Positions 1 to 8,440 of a DNA stretch of 64,000 bases are shown here, piece after piece. Every line of letters begins with the position of its first letter. The stretch's first letter is position 1. The stretch spans positions 1-64,000 of the forward strand of contig ONKF01000009.1 of NCBI GenBank assembly GCA_900318335.1. The letters run 5' to 3'. Origin of the DNA: an uncultured Prevotellaceae bacterium (lineage in GTDB: Bacteria; Bacteroidota; Bacteroidia; Bacteroidales; Muribaculaceae). Below the pieces are notes generated by a model. It was not told where the DNA came from and searched no databases. It saw nothing but the letters and a program-made list of their open reading frames with translations. The position numbers were made by a program, and so were the translations under genes.

Positions 1-99
1 ACTGACAAGCGCTGAAACGTAATAAAGGTACTGTCCATCCTGACCTGGGAGCAACATTGTCTAATTACCAACTCATTACCACTATATCCAACCGAACCG

Positions 100-138
100 A
101 AAAAAGTCGAGACCGACACCTCTTCGGTGTCAGCCTCG
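100..138 (-). terminator. intrinsic terminator, 13-bp stem plus T6
   Basis: On the minus strand the arms 138-126 and 120-108 pair over 13 bp (two G-U pairs) around a GAAGA loop. AC and then six T follow at 105-100. It would end the candidate RNA or read-through from the TOPRIM gene. Confidence 0.75.
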
Positions 139-317
139 TTACTTCTTTTCCAGGCTCGCTGCCGGATTGATTATGCTGTCTTGAGGGCACGGTCTCCCCG
201 GCAGGTAATAACGCCTGGTGATGGTGGTGCTGGATGACTCTTCGCTACCCAGTCCATGCCATCGGGTTATATATTGTCTTTGCCCCTCATGCCGCCAGCG
301 TGTTCATTGCTATACCG
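100..317 (-). ncRNA. candidate small structured RNA beside the ATPase/TOPRIM pair
   Basis: No open reading frame of useful length lies here. Reading leftward, a TATATTTG box (331..324) would start a transcript near 317. It ends at a strong intrinsic terminator (138..100). Between them are two more hairpin-forming pairs: CCGCCGG with CTGGCGG (G-U allowed, loop about 16 nt) just after the start, and CTGCCGG with CCGGCAG (arms 198-204 and 159-165 on the + strand). This is what an independently transcribed RNA of about 215 nt would look like. It does not contain the conserved landmarks I know for RNase P RNA, tmRNA or SRP RNA. It could instead be a structured 3' UTR of the TOPRIM gene, which ends at 383. 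Family unknown. Confidence 0.5.
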
Positions 318-323
318 GCGGTC

Positions 324-331
324 CAAATATA
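324..331 (-). promoter_or_regulatory. TAnnTTTG box for the candidate small RNA
   Basis: TATATTTG reads on the minus strand 52 nt past the TOPRIM stop codon and fits the Bacteroidetes -7 consensus. No TTTG is visible at the -33 spacing, so this rests on one element. Confidence 0.4.
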
Positions 332-382
332 GGGGCGTTTATTCTCTTGTTTATAAGGGTTCTGAGCGTTATCTGACGGTGA

Positions 383-994
383 CTAAATCGTAACATTAAG
401 GATTGATTCCAGGCGTGCTAACGATGACTGCCGCTGTTGCCTAATCACATTCATGTCGATTGAGGTCATCATTGGTGTTATGCTATTGCCTTTCAGATAG
501 AGCTTGTTGGCCCGCTTGAAAAGGTTCTGCATCTTTTGATAGCCCGTTTCGCCAGCCAACGGGATGGGCGCCTTTTTCAATTTGAGGAATGCACAAATGC
601 CTGCCAGGTCATCCAGAAGCCAATCCTCCATCATCTGTTCCACCCTAACGTGGCAAAACTCACGGATTCCAAGTTTCTTGACTTCTCGCTCAACCTTGTT
701 CCAATCAACCACTGGACGCTCGGCATACTCGAACACATCGGTGTCATAGCTGCAACAAACCGCTGTCACCGCCATGCCTTTCTTCAATGCCTTCGGGCAG
801 ATGTCGTTTTGGAGTTTACCCACGATCTTATTAGTATAACGTGAGACACCACGCAGATTTCTCACTTCACATGACACAACCTCTGTAGTCGAATTATCAC
901 GATAGAACTGAGTGAGATGGTCGAAGAAAACTTTATCGGTGTCGCCTTCAACAAAGATTACCACATGGGGCTTATTAGGTCCTGTATTCTTCAT
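383..994 (-). CDS. TOPRIM-domain protein, partner of the upstream ATPase
   Basis: A 203-residue protein with the layout of a small TOPRIM nuclease-like domain. The first strand ends in VEGDTDK with Glu16. The second acidic site is SYDTD with Asp84 and Asp86. A later EDWLL motif (about 123-127) resembles that of RloB/DUF4276-type proteins. In such two-gene systems (PARIS AriA/AriB and AbiL-type pairs are known examples) the TOPRIM subunit is the toxic effector held by an ATPase. That role here is inference. The longer frame opens with TTG, whereas the ATG at 994 lies 4 nt after the ATPase stop and is preferred. It is probably co-transcribed with the ATPase. I cannot assign it to a named defence type from sequence alone. 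Confidence 0.8.
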   Translation of the reverse strand: MKNTGPNKPHVVIFVEGDTDKVFFDHLTQFYRDNSTTEVVSCEVRNLRGVSRYTNKIVGKLQNDICPKALKKGMAVTAVCCSYDTDVFEYAERPVVDWNKVEREVKKLGIREFCHVRVEQMMEDWLLDDLAGICAFLKLKKAPIPLAGETGYQKMQNLFKRANKLYLKGNSITPMMTSIDMNVIRQQRQSSLARLESILNVTI

Positions 995-998
995 ATCC

Positions 999-2234
999 TC
1001 ATGCAAAATACTCGTTCAACATCTCATCATCGGCCTCGGCATCAAGCATCATGTCAAAAAGGTATTCACCGATAGAAACTTCCTCGGCTGAGGCCTGACG
1101 CAACACTTTGTTCACCTTACTGGGCTTAATGGTCTTGAATTCTGCAACACCAGAATGTGTGGGCAAGCCGAGCTGAATATTGTGAGGTGACAAATACTTG
1201 ACGAGATAAGGAGAATGGCTCGTCGTAATGACCTTGGTATTACCCGCGAGTTCGGTAACGACTTGCAGCAGATTCTGCAACAGTCGGGGATGTACAGAAT
1301 TCTCTAGTTCCTCGAACATGAGCAGGTCCACATGATTAAGGCTAGCTGCCAACGACATGGTCAAGACATACAAGATCTTTTTGCTGCCAGTTGACACATT
1401 GTTGATGCTAGTGTACTGATTATTATAGCGTTCCTTTACACGGATATCAAAGTATGTATTTGGGAGTTGGAATGGCACATCTGTCTTCGGTGACAAGTCC
1501 ACCTGGACCGGCTCAAAGTCCTCAATGTTGGGCAACAAGTCTACGATGGTATTCTTCAGCAACTCATACTTGTCCACATCAAGTTGGCGGAGGCTGTTGA
1601 TGAAGAAGCCTATTTCACCAGGCTTGGGAAATGACACACTATATCCTCCAGAACCCGAAGCGGGATACTTCACACGCTTGACGTTAATTGACCTTATGGC
1701 CTTCACCACGTCCAAATAGAACAGTCCATCCATATTCAACAGTTTGTCCATGACAAGGATGTCACGGTCAACCAAAACTTCCTTGTTGCACCGTCCTTTG
1801 GGGGTGGCAATAATATATGCAAGTTCAGTATAATCCCGTTTGATATAGGCCTTGTACTTGAGCTCAGAGGCTTGCTTCAATTTCAAGATCTCGCTTACTA
1901 CCCTACTACCATGTTCTTTACCATTTGTCCTGGCCCATTCGAACGAGAAGCCATACACGAACTCTATATCACCAGCGCTGCCCTCAATCTCAAACGAGAA
2001 TGGAGCATCCTCCATTGACTTATTGATGGGAATCACATTACGAGTTGACATCATCTTGAGTCTAGTATCGCTTTGAGCCGCCATGAACTGAACGGCGAAC
2101 TCGATGGCAACAAGGAAGTTGCTCTTACCATAATTGTTAGGAGCGACAAGAGCCGTCAACTTCTCCATGGGAATCTCAACACTCTTGATATTGGTGATTC
2201 CGCCAACCTTGATTTTCTTAATTGAAATCTCCAT
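999..2234 (-). CDS. OLD/ABC-type AAA family ATPase
   Basis: A 411-residue ATPase of the SMC/OLD-like class. It has a Walker A variant APNNYGKSNF (Lys37), an ABC-signature-like STGSKK near 281, a Walker B MFEELENSVHP (Glu308/Glu309) and an H-switch TTSHSP (His340). A long insert lies between the two halves, as in ATPases from OLD, AbiL, PARIS and Septu-type systems. The ORF could extend upstream to 2357, but a complete promoter lies within that extension, so the ATG at 2234 is the sensible start. It sits between an integrase and a TOPRIM gene, an arrangement typical of mobile defence cargo. Its likely job is sensing and holding the TOPRIM partner; the trigger is unknown. Confidence 0.85.
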   Translation of the reverse strand: MEISIKKIKVGGITNIKSVEIPMEKLTALVAPNNYGKSNFLVAIEFAVQFMAAQSDTRLKMMSTRNVIPINKSMEDAPFSFEIEGSAGDIEFVYGFSFEWARTNGKEHGSRVVSEILKLKQASELKYKAYIKRDYTELAYIIATPKGRCNKEVLVDRDILVMDKLLNMDGLFYLDVVKAIRSINVKRVKYPASGSGGYSVSFPKPGEIGFFINSLRQLDVDKYELLKNTIVDLLPNIEDFEPVQVDLSPKTDVPFQLPNTYFDIRVKERYNNQYTSINNVSTGSKKILYVLTMSLAASLNHVDLLMFEELENSVHPRLLQNLLQVVTELAGNTKVITTSHSPYLVKYLSPHNIQLGLPTHSGVAEFKTIKPSKVNKVLRQASAEEVSIGEYLFDMMLDAEADDEMLNEYFA

Positions 2235-2261
2235 AATGTCGAAATATTTGCGTTTTGACCG

Positions 2262-2293
2262 CAAAAATAGCCTATTTTTGCCAATTTTCAAAA
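2262..2293 (-). promoter_or_regulatory. promoter of the ATPase-TOPRIM pair
   Basis: TTTG at 2292..2289, a 19-nt spacer, then TATTTTTG at 2269..2262. Transcription would start near 2255, giving a leader of about 20 nt. The promoter lies inside the upward extension of the ATPase frame, which argues for the 2234 start. Confidence 0.75.
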
Positions 2294-2356
2294 GAATACG
2301 CAACAAATCGTTGCGTATTTCAAAAATTATAGTCTTCATGACCTGACGTTTTAGCA

Positions 2357-3715
2357 TCAGCTGGCAATTGACTTGACGAAATCATACACCTGCTCAAGTT
2401 TGTCTGCATCAAGATCCTCAAGAGCAGCGATGATATCAACCTTGGTGTCCTTACCGTTCCACTTGCCGAGTTCAAGCTTCTGCGTATCGTTACCCACCTC
2501 AATGTAGGGCTTCATGCTCTGATAGTCCTTGTGCCCCGTGCATGACATGACAACGGCAGGCGGTATTCCAAAAGCCAAAGAGCAGCACACAAATGTGCGA
2601 CGTCCGTCATGGCAGCCGATAATCTCATAAAACTTATGGACCTCATCGTAGCGTTTCGTGCCGATGAAATACGTGTTGACAACCTCCCTGTCGATACCGG
2701 CCTGCTCTGCCGCAAGTTTGATATAGTCATTCAACTTCTGGCTAGACGGCACCGGAAATAGACTACTATCGGATGACTTGTAGTTGGAATACTTGTCAAT
2801 AATCTCCTGCGCATAATCAATTATCGGTATCGTTATTGGAGTTGAGGTCTTTTTGGTGTAGAGTTCAATGCCACGGCTGGTGATATTTGCCCTTTTGAGC
2901 TGAGCCAGGCCTGAATAGCGCAACGAGGTGAACGCCATGAAGCAGAACATGTCGCGAGCCTTATCCAGATATTTATGCTCGGGCGCGAACTTATAGTGAT
3001 AAAACTGCATCAGCTCCTTGAACGTCAGAAAAGTCACATTTTTCTTGGTGACGGTCAAATGGATCTGGCAGTCAATTGCACTCTCGTGGACAGGATAGCC
3101 ATTGGCCTTCATCCAGCGAAGGAACGACTTCAAAAACCTGAACTGCTTGGTGATTGTGCGATTCTTGTAATTGTTCTTGACATACCAATCCTTAAGTTCG
3201 AGCATCTTGTCCTTGTCAAGGGTCTCAAGAGCAATGGTCGGATCACACTGAGTCAAGTGTTTCCACACCTGCTCATACTTGTAATGCACCGCGCTCGTCC
3301 AATCACGTTCTTTTTTGCCCGACGCAAGGAAATCGTCAAAAATCTCCTTGAGTGGCTTTACCTGTGGTTCTTCTTTCTGGTCCTCGACCCGACCAACCTT
3401 TTCGTTCACGAGCTCACGCAGTTCGTCTGGTACAGGCATAACATCCTTGAGCCCAAACTCGACAAAAGACTCATTGATAGCCGCAAGGAACTCATCGATC
3501 CGGTCGTTGATGACACGCGACGGTATCCTCTTCTGGCCGATAACATGCGTCGAACCACGAACAGGCCTCTGAGAGTCGGCGTTCCACTTCGAAGGGTCAG
3601 CATGCAACCCGATTGAGAAACCGACCTCTGATCTCTTTTTGTTCCACCTTACGCGCACCACCACTTGATCGCGATGGTTCAGGAATGTTCTGCAATTAAA
3701 TTTAATCTCCTTCAT
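2357..3715 (-). CDS. tyrosine recombinase / integrase
   Basis: A 452-residue site-specific recombinase of the kind found on Bacteroidales integrative elements. It has an N-terminal arm-type DNA-binding region rich in basic residues (about 5-60), a SAM-like core-binding domain (about 110-210), then the catalytic domain. Visible active-site residues are Arg266 (SLRYSGL), a Lys around 288-289, His369 and Arg372 (HDGRR), His395 (TGHKD) and nucleophile Tyr404 (KPYIEV). All are present, so the enzyme looks intact. The ATG at 3715 is chosen over a longer frame to 3769 because the arm domain begins there. It presumably mobilises the ATPase/TOPRIM cargo on its left; the other element end is outside the window. 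Confidence 0.9.
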   Translation of the reverse strand: MKEIKFNCRTFLNHRDQVVVRVRWNKKRSEVGFSIGLHADPSKWNADSQRPVRGSTHVIGQKRIPSRVINDRIDEFLAAINESFVEFGLKDVMPVPDELRELVNEKVGRVEDQKEEPQVKPLKEIFDDFLASGKKERDWTSAVHYKYEQVWKHLTQCDPTIALETLDKDKMLELKDWYVKNNYKNRTITKQFRFLKSFLRWMKANGYPVHESAIDCQIHLTVTKKNVTFLTFKELMQFYHYKFAPEHKYLDKARDMFCFMAFTSLRYSGLAQLKRANITSRGIELYTKKTSTPITIPIIDYAQEIIDKYSNYKSSDSSLFPVPSSQKLNDYIKLAAEQAGIDREVVNTYFIGTKRYDEVHKFYEIIGCHDGRRTFVCCSLAFGIPPAVVMSCTGHKDYQSMKPYIEVGNDTQKLELGKWNGKDTKVDIIAALEDLDADKLEQVYDFVKSIAS

Positions 3716-3794
3716 AATAACTTTAATTTTATATTTTCTGCAAAAATACAATGCCTCAAAATAATACACAAATTATTGAGTAACAATAAATTAG

Positions 3795-3836
3795 CACGAT
3801 ACGATAAGACATCACAAGACATCTTATGACACGATA
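3795..3836. repeat. short direct repeats upstream of the integrase
   Basis: AAGACATC occurs at 3806-3813 and 3816-3823, exactly one helical turn apart. It is flanked by CACGATA at 3795-3801 and 3830-3836. Phased short repeats beside an integrase gene could be arm-type recombinase or excisionase sites. Confidence 0.3.
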
Positions 3837-3955
3837 ACGCCATTATGCCGACCACTTCATCCGACAGGTTTACATCGATGACGTGCGCATCAGATTCGTA
3901 TGACTTTGAGTAAGAAGAAACGCGGGGTTGCCTCGGTACGCAAGGTTGCTTTTTT

Positions 3956-3977
3956 GGGGGGTACATTGATTCCCCCC
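3956..3977 (+). other. G6/C6 hairpin
   Basis: Six G (3956-3961) and six C (3972-3977) flank a 10-nt loop and are followed by TTTT. It could be a terminator or a structured element end. Confidence 0.3.
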
Positions 3978-4113
3978 TTTTACGGGATAACAGGGTTTTT
4001 ATCGATATGTAAAGAATCGACAGCCCAATCTAAGCAACTGACAATCAGAACATTAACGACTCTATCAGTGTCGGACCATATTGCTCCAGAAAGCGCTATG
4101 CTCCACAACCCAC

Positions 4114-4146
4114 AAAATAAGCGACTGATATTCAGCCGCTTATTTT
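4114..4146 (+). terminator. terminator-like hairpin
   Basis: AAAATAAGCG (4114-4123) pairs with CGCTTATTTT (4137-4146) around a 13-nt loop, and T-rich sequence follows on the + strand. No gene was identified that it would serve. Confidence 0.45.
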
Positions 4147-4395
4147 TTATATCATTGAATCATCACACACCAAAAATTGAAGACAAGAAATACTATAAAG
4201 ACAATTTATTTATAATTAATCATTTATTGTACTTCTTCTTGTCTTCTAATCCATGTGAGCGGATGCGAAAAGACTAAGTTGTGACTGTTGACAACCTCGT
4301 TGTTATTGTTGTTTGAGAGACTGGGGGAGGGGTTTCCTCACTTAATTCAGTTATTGTGAAAAATTTGGTCGAGGCCTTGAAAGGACGGGGTTATT

Positions 4396-5166
4396 CTATT
4401 TCTCGATGTCGATTCTGTGGCGCAGGAAATCCAGGGACACTTCACACCTTTGCCATTCCTCTTCGGGATTGTAGGCTGGATAAAGGTAATACCGCTCTTT
4501 GTATGCCCCCTTTTTGGTCTCGGTATAATCATACATTTTTCTCAACTTATGAATTCCTTTGCCCATCGGCTTGTCACAGACGATAAAACCATCCCCTGGC
4601 AGTTCCACAACTCCGCGATTTATAGCCTGTTGAACGAAATCTTTCAAATCGGCAGGAGAGCGAAACAATATCTCGGCACCTGATGAGGTATATGCATCTA
4701 CCATGAACACCACAGCGTGGTCCCCGCCATAAGTGAATTGTTGCTCGCCAGCCGAATCGGTAACACGCTTCATCTGACGGCCATACCTGAAATCGACGGC
4801 CTTTATACCGTCATCAATGGTATCTGATTCAAGCAACACTTCAAGACCAGCGTTAGCGAGCATCTTAGCCGTTGGACGGCTCCAATAGTTGCCCTTAATG
4901 TGATTCATAATCACAAGCCACTTCTCGAAGTCCAGGCGCACAACCTCTTCGCCATCGGGTATGTCCGCCCAGGATAAATAATCCTCAACGGTGTCCTCGT
5001 CCTCGGCTATCTCCACATCTATTATAGTGTCTGGAATTATCGAATCGCTCACTGTAGCCTGCGTTTCAGGGCCCTTCTGCGATCCACATCCACTCAAGCC
5101 ATAGACGACGATGCCCGCCCACAAACCGATTAGCAAATAAAACCTCATCATCATAATCTGTTTCAT
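4396..5166 (-). CDS. lipoprotein of unknown function
   Basis: A 256-residue secreted protein. It has an N-terminal hydrophobic segment ending in LSGC (lipobox), then an acidic linker rich in Asp/Glu/Thr (about 35-65) and a mature domain with an FRYGRQMKRV segment. I do not recognise the family. The acidic linker after the lipid-anchored Cys resembles signals on surface-exposed Bacteroidetes lipoproteins. The TAnnTTTG box at 5183..5176 leaves only a few bases before the ATG at 5166, so either the message is nearly leaderless or translation begins at one of the Met codons 5-7. No operon partner is evident: it ends before the integrase flank and is followed upstream by dapF on the same strand. 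Confidence 0.75.
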   Translation of the reverse strand: MKQIMMMRFYLLIGLWAGIVVYGLSGCGSQKGPETQATVSDSIIPDTIIDVEIAEDEDTVEDYLSWADIPDGEEVVRLDFEKWLVIMNHIKGNYWSRPTAKMLANAGLEVLLESDTIDDGIKAVDFRYGRQMKRVTDSAGEQQFTYGGDHAVVFMVDAYTSSGAEILFRSPADLKDFVQQAINRGVVELPGDGFIVCDKPMGKGIHKLRKMYDYTETKKGAYKERYYLYPAYNPEEEWQRCEVSLDFLRHRIDIEK

Positions 5167-5175
5167 TAGTCCCTA

Positions 5176-5183
5176 CAAAGGTA
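5176..5183 (-). promoter_or_regulatory. TAnnTTTG box for the 4396 lipoprotein
   Basis: TACCTTTG on the minus strand, 9 nt before the ATG at 5166. No clear -33 element. Confidence 0.5.
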
Positions 5184-5322
5184 ATAAAACTATCTCATTC
5201 TTATCATATCATTCGCATTAAGAAAAACGGTTGGCCATCACAAATGCAGACCAACCGATTAGATTTCTGAAAAACCATTCTATCTCAATGTTGACATAAT
5301 AGAATATAGAATGCCGGCGGGG

Positions 5323-6141
5323 TTATGGCAGGTTGATTTCTCCGTCATAGACGTGGGTGGCAGGGCCTGTGAGATAGACATGACCGTCCTGTTCACGCCA
5401 CTCGATGTCGAGAGAGCCGCCGTCCATGATGATTCTGGACCGACGGCCGGCACGACTGGTCACAGCAGCTGCAACCGCAGTGGCACATGCGCCAGTGCCA
5501 CAAGCCATGGTGATGCCACTGCCACGCTCCCACACGCGCATGCGAATGCCCTGGGACATCACTTGCGCAAACTCAATGTTACAACGTTCGGGGAAACGGG
5601 AATGATGCTCCAGACGCGAACCCTCAAGGGCCACGTCAATCTTATCAATATCGTCAACAAAAATGATGTAATGCGGATTGCCCATAGAGACAAACACGCC
5701 ATCGGGCAGCGACTCGCCTTGAGCAAGGAACAGTGATGGGTCCTCCAGCTTGGGTTCCAGCATATCGACGGTAACAGTCTCGACAATGCCATTGCCATCA
5801 ACGGCCAACTGCAGGATTTTGATTCCTGAGGCGGTTTTCAAGCGGATGTTTGTACTGCGCGTCAAGCCGCTCTCGTACACATATTTACCGATGCAGCGGC
5901 TGGCATTGCCACACATCAGCCCCTCGGAACCGTCGGCATTGAATATACGCATCGTGAAATCGGCATCGGGTTCGGTCGAACGGCCAATGAGCACCAACCC
6001 GTCACTGCCGATACCCATGTGGGGCTGGCTCCAGGCAATAGATGCCGCCTGCGGGTCGGCAATCGGATAAAGCTCAGTATCCACAAAGATGTAGTCATTG
6101 CCCACTCCGTGCATTTTCATGAAATGGATTTTGTCGGTCAT
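5323..6141 (-). CDS. dapF: diaminopimelate epimerase
   Basis: A 272-residue enzyme that interconverts LL- and meso-diaminopimelate in lysine and peptidoglycan synthesis, cytoplasmic. Both catalytic cysteines are visible: Cys77 in MCGNASRC and Cys214 in ACGTGACAT. The N-terminal [13 protein letters not shown] motif is typical. The frame can be read from a TTG at 6147, but the ATG at 6141 gives the usual N-terminus. A TAnnTTTG box at 6190..6183 would give a leader of about 35 nt. It is transcribed divergently from the aminotransferase-fold gene at 6314. Confidence 0.95.
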   Translation of the reverse strand: MTDKIHFMKMHGVGNDYIFVDTELYPIADPQAASIAWSQPHMGIGSDGLVLIGRSTEPDADFTMRIFNADGSEGLMCGNASRCIGKYVYESGLTRSTNIRLKTASGIKILQLAVDGNGIVETVTVDMLEPKLEDPSLFLAQGESLPDGVFVSMGNPHYIIFVDDIDKIDVALEGSRLEHHSRFPERCNIEFAQVMSQGIRMRVWERGSGITMACGTGACATAVAAAVTSRAGRRSRIIMDGGSLDIEWREQDGHVYLTGPATHVYDGEINLP

Positions 6142-6182
6142 ATTCAATTAATCTTAGAGTTACATTAGATCGATTTTCACCG

Positions 6183-6190
6183 CAAAATTA
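6183..6190 (-). promoter_or_regulatory. dapF TAnnTTTG box
   Basis: TAATTTTG on the minus strand, about 42 nt before the dapF ATG. The -33 position lacks a clear TTTG. Confidence 0.5.
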
Positions 6191-6212
6191 AACATTAAAA
6201 TGGACATTCACG

Positions 6213-6241
6213 TTGTATATCGAGAAAAAACGCTAATTTTG
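6213..6241 (+). promoter_or_regulatory. promoter of the MalY/PatB-type gene
   Basis: TTG at 6213-6215, an 18-nt spacer, then TAATTTTG at 6234-6241. Leader of about 65 nt to the ATG at 6314. Confidence 0.6.
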
Positions 6242-6313
6242 CACCCATTAATGTCAACACTTTTTATTGACCTTAAATTAAATACATATCAACCTTAAAC
6301 CTTGTACATAATT

Positions 6314-7498
6314 ATGGCAAGATACAATTTTGATCAATGCATAGACCGTCGTGGTACGCAATGCAAGAAAATTGAGGTCCTCAAGCAAGATTACGGGCGT
6401 GATGACCTGCTTCCCTTATGGATCGCCGACATGGACTTTGCCGTGTGTCCCGAAATCACCGAGGCACTGGTACACCGCTTGGGCGACCATCCCATCTATG
6501 GCTACACCTGCCTGTATGACGGCTACTGGCAGTCCATTATCGACTGGCAACGCGAGCGTAACGGCTTTGAGTTCACCCAGGAGGAGGTGACGTTTGTCGC
6601 CGGTATCGTGACAGGATTTGGTCTCGCAGTCAACTTCTTCACCCAGCCGGGAGACAAAATCGTTATCCAGCAACCCGTCTATTATCCCTTCAAGGACGTC
6701 ATCGAGGGCAACGGTCGCATCTGCATCAACAATGCCCTGCTTCCCACCCCCGATGGCCTATACCGCATGAACCTCGAGGAACTCGAACGCATCATGCGGG
6801 AAGAGAAACCCAAGATGATGGTCGTGTGCAATCCCCACAACCCGGGCGGCATCACCTGGGAACCCGACATCCTGCGCGAAGTGGCACGTATGGCCCGCGA
6901 GAATGGTGTCATTGTATTCTCGGACGAGATTTTTGGTGACCTGACGCTATTTGGCCACCGCCACACCCCCATGGCCACCGTGAGCGAAGACGCCGCTGCC
7001 GTGACCGTGACCTGCGGAGCGCCCAGCAAGACGTTCAACATCGCGGGATTGAAGAGTTCGTGGTGTGTCGTCAAGAACCCTGAGTTGCGCGAGCCGTTCT
7101 TCAAGTGGATAGAAATTAACGAGTTGTGCAATGCCAACCTCGTTTCCATCATCGCCACCGAGGCAGCCTACCGCAATGGCCATCAGTGGCTCGAGGAATG
7201 TCTGCACTATATCGAGGGTAATGTTGAACTGGTGATTCAGTACTGCCGTGAGCACATCCCCGGCATCGTCGCCGTCAAACCCGAAGCGGGCTTCCTGCTG
7301 TGGCTCGACTGCACTGGACTGGGACTGAGCCACGATGAGGTCGTTTCGCTCTTCCGCGACAAGGCAGGCCTGGCCATGAATGAGGGTTCGATGTTTGGCG
7401 AGGCTGGCAAGTGCCACATGCGCTTCAATATGGGCAGTCCCCGCAGCGTCATCCTGCAGGCCATGCAGCAACTCGAAGCAGCGGTCAACTCCTTGTAA
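6314..7498 (+). CDS. MalY/PatB-type PLP-dependent C-S lyase
   Basis: A 394-residue fold-type I PLP enzyme. The LPLWIADMDF motif near the N-terminus and the YGYT segment are hallmarks of the MalY/PatB branch of class I aminotransferases, which cleave cystathionine or other cysteine S-conjugates. Visible cofactor residues are Asn173 (CNPHNPGG), Asp204 (FSDEI) and Lys239 (GAPSKTFN), the Schiff-base lysine. The ATG at 6314 is chosen over a TTG at 6302. DapL, which neighbours dapF in many Bacteroidetes, is a different branch with a different N-terminus, so I do not call it that. Exact substrate unknown. A bidirectional terminator follows. Confidence 0.85.
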   Translation: MARYNFDQCIDRRGTQCKKIEVLKQDYGRDDLLPLWIADMDFAVCPEITEALVHRLGDHPIYGYTCLYDGYWQSIIDWQRERNGFEFTQEEVTFVAGIVTGFGLAVNFFTQPGDKIVIQQPVYYPFKDVIEGNGRICINNALLPTPDGLYRMNLEELERIMREEKPKMMVVCNPHNPGGITWEPDILREVARMARENGVIVFSDEIFGDLTLFGHRHTPMATVSEDAAAVTVTCGAPSKTFNIAGLKSSWCVVKNPELREPFFKWIEINELCNANLVSIIATEAAYRNGHQWLEECLHYIEGNVELVIQYCREHIPGIVAVKPEAGFLLWLDCTGLGLSHDEVVSLFRDKAGLAMNEGSMFGEAGKCHMRFNMGSPRSVILQAMQQLEAAVNSL

Positions 7499-7516
7499 TC
7501 CAGTATACTTAATATT

Positions 7517-7560
7517 AAAAATTATCGCCTGCAATATACTGAATTGCAGACGATAATTTT
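7517..7560. terminator. bidirectional terminator
   Basis: AAAATTATCG (7518-7527) pairs with CGATAATTTT (7551-7560). An inner CTGCAAT/ATTGCAG stem extends it. The A/T-flanked stem lies between two converging genes and can serve both. Confidence 0.8.
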
Positions 7561-7579
7561 CTATTATTTCAGTAGTAAG

Positions 7580-8440
7580 TTACTTAACCAGAACTTTCTT
7601 ACCATTGTGGAGGTAGAGACCAGCAGGCAGGTTGTTGGCATCCATCGGCTGACCCATCAGGTTGTAGTAAGGACCATCCTTTTCGGCGGCAGCAGTTACC
7701 TCGGCCACGCCACTGGGATTCTCGCTGTAGAGATAGTCAATCTTGGTCACGGGCAGTTCAACATTGGTTCCGCAACCCAGCATGGCGGTTGCATCAGGGA
7801 AGTCTTCGCCCTGGGCATACTGCTCAAAACCAGTCCAGTTGTTGGTATATACCATGCCCTTGCCACGAATGCCAGAGGTATAGAACGGAGCATAGTCTGA
7901 ACCCATGGTGCAGTTGTCATCATCCAGCGCGTCAAACACGATAGTCATCAACAGGCTCTTGCCAGGAGATACAGCAAAGGGAGCATCAGCCAGATCAAAG
8001 AAGATTTCCTCGTCCTCGTAATAGATATCCAGCATGTTGTAGGTCACCTCAAACTCAAGAACTGGATTGTCGAAGGTGAAGAACTGTTTAACGCCCTCGA
8101 CCACGGCAAATGCAGTCTCATCAATCTCCTGGAGGTACAGTTTCACGTTACGGGTAATGTCCTCATAAGCACCAGCGTTAGTAAACTTGAAGGAGATGCC
8201 AGTCACCATGGCATCGCGCTTGTCCTGCAAGTCGGCGAGCTCGTCGGCAGTGTAGATAAGCTGGGCTCCGGTATGAGCCAGATAGAAGTTGGTGGGAGCC
8301 ATGTCAAAATATGAGCCGTTGTAAATTTCGTTGGCATCCTCATAATCACCAACAAACAGGGTTCCGCTTACAGCAGAATCGGCTTGAGCGGACAATGACA
8401 TCGCAGCCATAGCTGCGAGAATCAGGTAGAACTTTTTCAT
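7580..8440 (-). CDS. secreted protein with C-terminal sorting-like tail
   Basis: A 286-residue protein with a signal peptide (MKKFYLILAAMAAMSLSAQA) and a beta-rich body of unknown function. Its C-terminus has YNLMGQPMD, then LPAGLYLHNGKKVLVK, which matches the terminal tails of many Bacteroidales exported proteins resembling T9SS/Por C-terminal domains. The body carries repeated acidic stretches and few cysteines. No enzymatic motif seen. A promoter is placed at 8580..8551, giving a leader of about 100 nt, long for this window. Probably cell-surface or secreted. Confidence 0.8.
   Translation of the reverse strand: MKKFYLILAAMAAMSLSAQADSAVSGTLFVGDYEDANEIYNGSYFDMAPTNFYLAHTGAQLIYTADELADLQDKRDAMVTGISFKFTNAGAYEDITRNVKLYLQEIDETAFAVVEGVKQFFTFDNPVLEFEVTYNMLDIYYEDEEIFFDLADAPFAVSPGKSLLMTIVFDALDDDNCTMGSDYAPFYTSGIRGKGMVYTNNWTGFEQYAQGEDFPDATAMLGCGTNVELPVTKIDYLYSENPSGVAEVTAAAEKDGPYYNLMGQPMDANNLPAGLYLHNGKKVLVK

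Larger units (their letters stand above)
3716..4395. other. non-coding region behind the integrase, candidate element end
   Basis: 680 bases with no convincing gene. It is AT-rich, with a few short hairpins and repeats listed separately. A 125-codon frame at 3900-4277 (+) has biased, low-complexity composition and no recognisable domain, so I do not call it. An attachment site is expected near the integrase gene, but I found no tRNA gene and cannot see the partner repeat. Confidence 0.5.

Noticed and set aside
100-317. RNase P RNA, tmRNA, SRP RNA or 6S RNA identity for the left-edge RNA
   Set aside because: The conserved landmark sequences of the first three are absent, and the 5' and 3' ends do not pair as a long 6S-like rod.
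2235-2357. Longer start for the ATPase gene
   Set aside because: A complete TTTG-19-TAnnTTTG promoter lies inside this stretch and the family N-terminus begins at the 2234 ATG.
3900-4277. 125-codon frame on the + strand behind the integrase
   Set aside because: No domain or conserved pattern, composition like non-coding sequence, and it contains both hairpins of the region.
5311-5736. + strand frame opposite dapF
   Set aside because: A shadow of the dapF coding sequence, as are the other long antisense frames over groEL, hisS, the M3 peptidase, mutS2 and the C1 peptidase.
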